A DNA stretch of 64,000 nucleotides from Tsukamurella paurometabola DSM 20162 (lineage in GTDB: Bacteria; Actinomycetota; Actinomycetes; Mycobacteriales; Mycobacteriaceae), in contig NC_014158.1 of assembly GCF_000092225.1 (NCBI RefSeq), positions 2,232,001 through 2,296,000 of the forward strand. The letters are read 5' to 3'. Both the position numbers and the translations under genes were made by a program. The notes under the pieces were generated by a model. The model was not told the origin of the DNA. It was given only the letters and a program-made list of their open reading frames with translations, and made no database searches. Within the stretch, counting starts at the first letter, position 1. Every line of letters begins with the position of its first letter. Positions 58,615 through 64,000 of the stretch are shown here, piece after piece.

Positions 58615-60177
58615 GTGAGCACGGAACTCCTCGTCGGCGGCCGCATCTACACGCCCGCCTCCACCACGGCCACCGCGATCGCCGTTGAGAACGGCGTGAT
58701 CAGTTGGATCGGCGAGGACCGGGCAGCCCGCGCGCTGCACCCGGATGCGCAGGTCACCGATCTCGACGGGGCATTCGTCGCACCGGCCTTCGTCGATACG
58801 CACGTGCACCTGAGCGCCACCGGGCTCGCGCTCACCGGCCTGGATCTATCGGGCCCGCGCGATGCGGTGGTCGCCACCCTTCAGGGCACCCTCGGTGACG
58901 CCGTTCTCGCCCGTGGCTGGGACGACACCACCTGGGAGGCGCCGCTGCTGCGCACCGACCTGCCGGCGGACCGCGTCATCTACGCCGCCCGCATCGACGA
59001 GCATTCGGCGCAGGCCAGTACCGCGCTGCGGGCCCTCGTTCCCGATCTCGCCGGACTGGCCGGATATTCGCCCGACGGTCCGCTGACCGCCGCCGCGCAC
59101 CACGCCGTCCGGGCCGCCGCGATCGCCGCGCTCAGCGACAGCCAGATCACCGCGGCACAGACCGCCGCGCTCGAGGCCGCGGCCCGCTCCGGCATCGCTG
59201 CCGTGCACGAGAATTCCGGACCCGACATCGCCGGCGAACGGGACTTCGCTCTGCTCGCGGGGATCGAGCATCCCGTGCACGTGCGGCGATACTGGGGTGA
59301 GCCCGCCCGCGATGCCGATCACGCCCGCGAGATCCTGGCCCGGACCGGTGCCGACGGACTCGCCGGCGACTTGTTCGTCGACGGATCCCTCGGCAGCCAC
59401 ACCGCACTGCTGCACGAACCGTACGCCGATGCCGATACCCGCGGCGTCTCGTATCTCGACGACGAGACCGTCGCGAACCACATCGCCGCCTGCACCGAAG
59501 CCGGTATCCAGGCCGGATTCCACGCGATCGGCGACGCGGCGATGAGCCGGATCGTCGCCGGACTGGTCGCCGCCGCCGAACGGTTCGGCGGGCCTCGTGT
59601 CGCCTCCTGCACCCACCGCATCGAGCATGCCGAGATGGTCACCGCTGAGCAGGCCCGGCTGCTCGGCGACCTCGGCGTGAACGCCTCGATGCAGCCGCTG
59701 TTCGACGCGTTCTGGGGTGGTCCGGACGGCATGTACGCCCTGCGCCTCGGCACTGACCGCGCCGCGGCGCTCAACGACTTCGCCTTGCTCGCCCGCAACG
59801 CCGTCCCCCTCGCGTTGTCGTCGGATTCGCCCGTTACCCCGCTCGATCCGTGGGCCACGGTGCGGGCTGCCACGCAGCACCACACCCCCGGGAGCTCGAT
59901 CTCGCCGCGGGCGGCCTTCGCGGCGGCCACCCGCGGGGCGTGGCGGGCCGGGGGAGTCCGCGATGGCGTCGCCGGCACCCTGGTTCCGGGCGCTCCCGCC
60001 ACATTCGCCGTGTGGGATGCGGACGAGCTGGTGGTGCGGGCACCGTCGGACGCGGTGCAGCGCTGGTCCACCGATCCGCGCGCGGGAGTCGCTCCGCTGC
60101 CCGACCTGTCGCCCGGGGCCCGGCTGCCACGCTGCCTGCGCACCGTGATCGACGGGCGGACGGTGTTCGCGGCGTGA
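58615..60177 (+). CDS. Amidohydrolase (YtcJ-like, metal-dependent)
   Basis: 520 residues. PAFVDTHVHLSATG carries the first metal-binding HxH, HAIGDAAMSRI and CTHRIEHAEMV later His ligands, and LALSSDSPVTPLDPW the Asp region, in the order of YtcJ-type amidohydrolases. The family hydrolyses C-N bonds; substrate unknown. GTG 58615 gives the usual MSTELLVGGRIYT start. Its stop overlaps the lnt start by 4 bp, so it is translationally tied to the lipoprotein pathway genes downstream. Confidence 0.9.
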   Translation: MSTELLVGGRIYTPASTTATAIAVENGVISWIGEDRAARALHPDAQVTDLDGAFVAPAFVDTHVHLSATGLALTGLDLSGPRDAVVATLQGTLGDAVLARGWDDTTWEAPLLRTDLPADRVIYAARIDEHSAQASTALRALVPDLAGLAGYSPDGPLTAAAHHAVRAAAIAALSDSQITAAQTAALEAAARSGIAAVHENSGPDIAGERDFALLAGIEHPVHVRRYWGEPARDADHAREILARTGADGLAGDLFVDGSLGSHTALLHEPYADADTRGVSYLDDETVANHIAACTEAGIQAGFHAIGDAAMSRIVAGLVAAAERFGGPRVASCTHRIEHAEMVTAEQARLLGDLGVNASMQPLFDAFWGGPDGMYALRLGTDRAAALNDFALLARNAVPLALSSDSPVTPLDPWATVRAATQHHTPGSSISPRAAFAAATRGAWRAGGVRDGVAGTLVPGAPATFAVWDADELVVRAPSDAVQRWSTDPRAGVAPLPDLSPGARLPRCLRTVIDGRTVFAA

Positions 60178-61742
60178 CCGCCGTGCTGGTGCGCTCCGCC
60201 GCGAGCCTCGCTGCGGGTGTCGCCCTCTACTTCGCCTTCCCGCCGACCGGATTGTGGTGGCTCGCGCCGGTCGGCATCGGCGTGCTGTTCGCGGTGCTCG
60301 CGCTGCCCGACCGGATCCGACTGCGCGCAGGGTTCGGCTACGGCTTACTCACCGGTCTCGGCCAGTTCGTGCCGCTGCTCAAGTGGATCGACAGCATGGT
60401 CGGGGCGCTGCCGTGGATCGGTCTCGCGATCGCCTGTTCGGTCTTCTACGGAGCCTTCGGCCTGATGGCCACGCGACTGGTCCGGGCTCCCGGCGCCCCG
60501 GTGTGGACGGCGGCCGCGTTCACCGTGGCCGAGTGGGCGCGCTCATCCTTCCCCTTCGGGGGATTCCCGTGGGGGCGGCTCGCATTCAGCCAGGGCGACT
60601 CACCGCTGGTCTCGCTCGCCCGCTTCGTCGGAGCGCCCGGGCTGTCCTTCGCGGTAGCGCTCCTCGGTACGGCATTCGCCGCTGCGGCGATGACAGCGCG
60701 ACGGCGCCGGTCGGCGCGCGGCCTGCTGGTGCCCGCAGCCGCGGCGGTGATCGTGGTCGCCGCGGCCGCGGCCGCCTGGCCCGCGGTCGGAGCACCGTCG
60801 GACGGCCGGACGGTCACGGTGGCCGCGATCCAGGGCAACGTGCCCGAGCAACGCTGGGACGTGGCCACCCAGCGCGAGGCAGTGCTGACGAACCACCTCA
60901 CCGAGACCGCGCGCCTCGCCGCGGAGGTACGCGCGGGCCGACAGCCGCAGCCCGACGTGGTGGTGTGGCCGGAGAACTCCTCGGACGTCTCACCTGAGCG
61001 TGACCCGGAGGTGGCCGCCCGGATGCGGGCGGCCGCCGCCGATGTGGGTGCGCCGATCCTGGTCGGCAGCGTGCACTACGACGACACCGGCCGCTACTAC
61101 AACAGCATGATCCTGATGACGCCGGACGGACCGATCGAACGGCACGATAAGGCGATCCTGCAGCCCTTCGGCGAGACCATGCCGATGCGGGAGTTCTTCC
61201 GACTGTTCTCCAGCTACGTCGACCTCGCGAACGACTTCACGCCCGGCACCGGGGACGGGGTGGTGCGGCCCTCCCGCAACGGGGGTCCACCTGTCTTCCT
61301 CGGTGTCGCGACCTGCTACGAGGTGGCCTTCGACCGCTCGCTCCGTATGTCCGTCGACAACGGCGCGCAATTGCTGACCGTGCCCACCAACAACGCCACC
61401 TTCGGCCGGACCGGGATGACGTGGCAACAACTCGGGATGTCGCAGGTGCGGGCCGTGGAGCTCGACCGTGACGTGATGGTCGCCGCCACCACCGGTGTCA
61501 GCGCCTTCGTCCGGCCGGACGGAACGATCGCGCAGAACACCAGTATCTGGACGAGCGACCATCTGGTCGAGACCGTCGCCTTGCGGAACGGCCGGACCCC
61601 GGCGGCCCGTCTCGGCGAATGGGGGAACATCGCGCTGCTGGTACTCACCCTGTGCGGGATCGCGCTCGCCATAAGGCAGGATGGATGGCGTTTGAACCAG
61701 CCCGCATCAGACCGGCCCGAAGCAGACCGAGGAACCACATGA
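60174..61742 (+). CDS. lnt: Lnt, apolipoprotein N-acyltransferase
   Basis: 522 residues. About eight membrane helices (six before residue 215) surround the nitrilase domain, with the Glu-Lys-Cys triad visible: Glu in VVWPENSSD (about 264), Lys in [12 protein letters not shown] (about 325) and Cys in [10 protein letters not shown] (about 380). It adds the third acyl chain to lipoproteins. GTG 60174 overlaps the amidohydrolase stop. In M. tuberculosis Lnt and Ppm are one fused protein; here they are two genes with a 4-bp overlap. Confidence 0.94.
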   Translation: MTAVLVRSAASLAAGVALYFAFPPTGLWWLAPVGIGVLFAVLALPDRIRLRAGFGYGLLTGLGQFVPLLKWIDSMVGALPWIGLAIACSVFYGAFGLMATRLVRAPGAPVWTAAAFTVAEWARSSFPFGGFPWGRLAFSQGDSPLVSLARFVGAPGLSFAVALLGTAFAAAAMTARRRRSARGLLVPAAAAVIVVAAAAAAWPAVGAPSDGRTVTVAAIQGNVPEQRWDVATQREAVLTNHLTETARLAAEVRAGRQPQPDVVVWPENSSDVSPERDPEVAARMRAAAADVGAPILVGSVHYDDTGRYYNSMILMTPDGPIERHDKAILQPFGETMPMREFFRLFSSYVDLANDFTPGTGDGVVRPSRNGGPPVFLGVATCYEVAFDRSLRMSVDNGAQLLTVPTNNATFGRTGMTWQQLGMSQVRAVELDRDVMVAATTGVSAFVRPDGTIAQNTSIWTSDHLVETVALRNGRTPAARLGEWGNIALLVLTLCGIALAIRQDGWRLNQPASDRPEADRGTT

Positions 61743-62497
61743 CCGAGCAGCCGTCGTCTCCGTCGTCGAAGACGCTGGTGATCATCCCGACCTACAACGA
61801 GCTGGAGAACCTTCCGCTCATCGTGGGTCGCCTGCACCGTGCCCAGCCGCACGTCGACGTACTCGTCGTCGACGACAACAGCCCGGACGGCACGGGGGCC
61901 AAGGCCGACGAGATGGCGGCCGCCGACCCGCGGATCCACGTGTTGCACCGATCGGAGAAGAACGGCCTCGGCGGCGCGTACATCGCCGGCTTCAAGTGGG
62001 CCCTCGACCGCGACTACCGCGTGGTGGTCGAGATGGACGCCGACGGCTCGCACGCGCCGGAGCAGTTGTACCGGCACCTGGACGCCATTGACGCCGGCGC
62101 CGACCTGGTGATCGGATCGCGTTACGTGCCCGGCGGTAAGACCGTGAACTGGCCGCTCTCGCGTCAGATCATCTCGCGCGGTGGCAATGTGTACAGCCAG
62201 ATCATGCTGGGGACCCGGATTCGCGATATCACCGGTGGATACAAGGCCTTCCGGCGGGAGACGCTGGAGGGGCTCGGTCTCGACGAGGTGCAGTCGCTCG
62301 GGTACAGCTTCCAGATCGACCTCACCTGGCGCGCGGTGCAGGCCGGTTACACCGTGGTCGAGGTTCCCATCACGTTCACCGAGCGCACCATCGGCGATTC
62401 GAAGATGAGTGGCTCGATCTTCAAGGAGGCGGCGACGCTGGTGCCCAAGTGGGGCTTCCAGGCGCGCAAACGCAAGTTCCAGAATCGGCGCCGCTGA
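61739..62497 (+). CDS. ppm1: Ppm1, polyprenol-phosphate mannose synthase
   Basis: 252 residues, GT-A family 2 glycosyltransferase. [32 protein letters not shown] and [14 protein letters not shown] (metal-binding DXD) are present, with the late [13 protein letters not shown]. It makes polyprenol-phosphate-mannose for lipomannan and protein mannosylation. There is no membrane domain, so it probably works with Lnt, the gene just upstream, in the membrane. ATG 61739 overlaps the lnt stop. Confidence 0.95.
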   Translation: MTEQPSSPSSKTLVIIPTYNELENLPLIVGRLHRAQPHVDVLVVDDNSPDGTGAKADEMAAADPRIHVLHRSEKNGLGGAYIAGFKWALDRDYRVVVEMDADGSHAPEQLYRHLDAIDAGADLVIGSRYVPGGKTVNWPLSRQIISRGGNVYSQIMLGTRIRDITGGYKAFRRETLEGLGLDEVQSLGYSFQIDLTWRAVQAGYTVVEVPITFTERTIGDSKMSGSIFKEAATLVPKWGFQARKRKFQNRRR

Positions 62498-62520
62498 CGG
62501 CGACGACCAGACCGTACGAC

Positions 62521-62550
62521 GAAGGGCCCCGGATTGCTCCGGGGCCCTTC
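62521..62550. terminator. Strong bidirectional terminator between ppm1 and rbpA
   Basis: A perfect 12-bp stem GAAGGGCCCCGG / CCGGGGCCCTTC around the loop ATTGCT, 23 nt after the ppm1 stop and 12 nt from the convergent rbpA stop. No long T-run follows (GTTCGT on one side), as is common in GC-rich actinobacteria. Confidence 0.88.
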
Positions 62551-62562
62551 GTTCGTCTCAGG

Positions 62563-62898
62563 TCACTTGCCGCGACGCGCCTTCAGCAGGTCGAGCCGCT
62601 CCTTGAGCAGCTCCTCCAGCTCGCCCTCGGACCGCCGCTCGAGCAGCATGTCCCAGTGGGTACGCGGGGGCTTGACCTTCTTCTCCTCGGGAGCCACACC
62701 GTCGATCAGCGTGCCCTCCAGGCCGTTCTTGCACAGCCAGGTGCCGGGGATCTCCGCGTCGTCCGCGAACGGGACGTCGAACTCCTCACCGTTATCGGTG
62801 CGGTACCGCGCGATCCGCCGCGGAGCGAGGTCGTGGTCCCGATCCGTCTCATAGCTCACCGCACCCAGGCGGCTGCCTCGTAGAACTCGATCTGCCAT
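62563..62898 (-). CDS. rbpA: RbpA, RNA polymerase-binding protein
   Basis: 111 residues, the same length as in M. tuberculosis. ADRVLRGSRLGAVSYETDRDHDLAPR is the conserved N-terminal tail that contacts the polymerase and promoter; YRTDNGEEFDVPFADDAEIPGTWLCKNG is the core domain with Cys at the zinc-like site and EELLKERLDLLKARRGK the sigma-interacting end. It stabilises open complexes with the main sigma factor. GGGAGA lies 3 nt before ATG 62898; TAGACT at 62940-62935 is a likely -10. Confidence 0.96.
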   Translation of the reverse strand: MADRVLRGSRLGAVSYETDRDHDLAPRRIARYRTDNGEEFDVPFADDAEIPGTWLCKNGLEGTLIDGVAPEEKKVKPPRTHWDMLLERRSEGELEELLKERLDLLKARRGK

Positions 62899-63020
62899 GC
62901 TTCTCCCAACGATCGCCGTACGCCGAACATTCCCAGTCTACCTGTCAGCAACCGAGAGGCCGACTCCCACCGCGAGCGGTCGCGCACGGCTCCCCGATAC
63001 ACCCGATAGAATCACCCGCC

Positions 63021-63356
63021 ATGACCTCCGCACGCCGCCGCCGCTCGGCCGCGTGTGCATGGTGCGGCCGGGAAGTGGTGTCCGAGGGACCGGGCCGCAC
63101 GCGCAAGTACTGTCGTCGCTCGTGCCGGCAGCGCGCCTACGAGGCGCGCGCAGCGCTCGACGGCTCGTCGCTCCCCACGGATTCGGTGGTGCTGACGGCG
63201 GCCGAGGCCGAGGCCGTGGCGGAGCGTATGTTCGAGGTACGGTGCGCAGCGGAGGACGTGCAGACCGCCGTCGCCGAAGGCGCAACGATCGACGAGCTGT
63301 CCGAGCTCGCGGACCGGCTGGTGGAAACCGCGCGCGCCGCGGAACGCCTGCGCTGA
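63021..63356 (+). CDS. Small protein with a Cys4 zinc-ribbon-like motif
   Basis: 111 residues. ACAWCGREV and KYCRRSCRQRAYEARAA give a CxxC...CxxxC set, a likely zinc knuckle near the N-terminus, then a long helical tail rich in Ala/Glu/Arg. The same kind of protein sits beside rbpA in mycobacteria (my recollection of Rv2049c). A -10 TAGAAT (63007-63012) ends 8 nt before ATG 63021. Function unknown; nucleic-acid binding would fit. Confidence 0.8.
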   Translation: MTSARRRRSAACAWCGREVVSEGPGRTRKYCRRSCRQRAYEARAALDGSSLPTDSVVLTAAEAEAVAERMFEVRCAAEDVQTAVAEGATIDELSELADRLVETARAAERLR

Positions 63357-63386
63357 TCGACGGCCCCGACCCGAGGAGAGAATCCG

Positions 63387-64000
63387 ATGACGCCCGCCCG
63401 CCTACGGATCGGCGCCCTGATCGCGGCCATCGTGCTCGCGGTGTCCGCGTGCTCGTCGAACGATCCCACTCCGCAGGCAACGTCCGTTCCACCGGCACCG
63501 CCGGCGCCCGCCGCGATTCCGGCGGGTTGGACCGAGTCGACGGTTCCGGTGCCCGGCAGCGAGGTGGCGGGCACCTACACGGCGCCGCAGACCCCGCCCG
63601 ACCGGATGCGGGCAGCCCTGGTACTCGGCGGCGATGACCGTGGCAGTGACGTGGCCACCAAGCAGATCGCGGTCATGCTTGCCCATCAGGGCGTCGCGAC
63701 GCTCCGCTACACCGGTGTGGTGACCGGTCGACCCGACTACGCGCAGGCGCTCGACCGCGCGGGCCGCGCCCTCGGTGCGCTGGCCGATATCGCGAAGGTC
63801 GACGATGCGCGGCTGCTCGCCGTGGGCCACGGGGTGGCAGCACCGCTCGTGGTGGCGATCGGTGCCGGGCAGGCGCAACGTCCGCCCAGGCCGATCGCGC
63901 TGATCGAGCCGGTGGTCGCGAATCCGTTGCCGAACGCCCCGGACATCTACCAGAACACCCTGGCGCTCACCGACGCACAGAACAAGTACCTGGACAAGCG
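63387..64000 (+). CDS. Lipoprotein with alpha/beta-hydrolase-like domain (3' truncated)
   Basis: 205 codons to the window end, frame open throughout. Signal MTPARLRIGALIAAIVLAVS ends in lipobox SAC (Cys22), then a Pro/Ala-rich linker. The domain that follows (RAALVLGGDDRGSDVATKQIAVMLAHQGVATLRYTG, AVGHGVAAPLVVAIG) looks like an alpha/beta hydrolase, but the elbow reads GHGVA where a catalytic Ser (GHSxG) is expected. GAGGAG lies 8 nt before ATG 63387. It may be a non-catalytic surface protein. Confidence 0.75.
   Translation, partial: MTPARLRIGALIAAIVLAVSACSSNDPTPQATSVPPAPPAPAAIPAGWTESTVPVPGSEVAGTYTAPQTPPDRMRAALVLGGDDRGSDVATKQIAVMLAHQGVATLRYTGVVTGRPDYAQALDRAGRALGALADIAKVDDARLLAVGHGVAAPLVVAIGAGQAQRPPRPIALIEPVVANPLPNAPDIYQNTLALTDAQNKYLDK

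Overview
The window is about 64 kb of GC-rich DNA (high G/C at third codon positions, many GTG starts) from a mycolic-acid-type actinobacterium of the order Mycobacteriales. Mycothiol ligase MshC, a complete Pup-proteasome system, RbpA, F420-type reductases, aerobic cobalamin genes and the lnt-ppm1 lipoprotein pair together point there. As far as I recall the Mycobacterium tuberculosis map, the core gene order runs from mshC (Rv2130c) to the rbpA neighbourhood (Rv2049c/Rv2050). The accessory genes differ, so the organism is probably a related genus rather than Mycobacterium itself; Tsukamurella or Gordonia would fit, but the sequence alone does not settle it.

Layout. 0-16 kb: the 3' part of mshC, a phosphodiesterase, a PAC2 protein, metH behind a candidate S-adenosylhomocysteine riboswitch, a secreted 5'-nucleotidase lipoprotein, a HAD phosphatase, a small lipoprotein, a membrane alpha/beta hydrolase, hisE-hisG, a thioesterase and tRNA m1A58 methyltransferase. 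15-31 kb: the Pup-proteasome locus, with mpa, an FHA-ABC exporter, dop, a Ddn-like F420 protein, a small membrane protein, pup-prcB-prcA (overlapping starts and stops), then an insertion zone, then pafA-pafB-pafC. The insertion zone holds a frameshifted CPBP-protease remnant, a sodium symporter with its 37-residue MetS-like partner, and a divergent SDR/TetR pair. 30.8-40.4 kb: tatA-tatC, a HelY-like helicase, a DUF4333 protein, a 5'-3' exonuclease, an M24 peptidase, a sugar transporter, an F420-type PPOX protein and an SDR.

40.4-58 kb is cobalamin country: cobL-cobM-cobK, then an accessory block (MerR regulator, two hydrolase-fold proteins, MFS exporter, lipase-like esterase, XRE/MmyB regulator), then cobG-cobH-cobIJ on the opposite strand downstream of a KAS III gene, and cobN further on. 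These are genes of the aerobic (late cobalt insertion) route. MetH, a cobalamin enzyme, lies in the same window. 58-64 kb: fxsA, an amidohydrolase, lnt, ppm1, a strong bidirectional terminator, rbpA, a small Cys-rich protein and the start of a lipoprotein hydrolase.

Regulation visible in the sequence: the metH leader fits an SAH-sensing ON switch; two TetR genes each have a pair of 16-bp palindromic operators in a divergent promoter; many genes have a TANNNT -10 box 6-8 nt upstream of the start codon, which implies leaderless mRNAs. A 25-bp inverted repeat between cobN and fxsA is unexplained. I see no rRNA, tRNA, CRISPR array, intact insertion sequence or phage gene.
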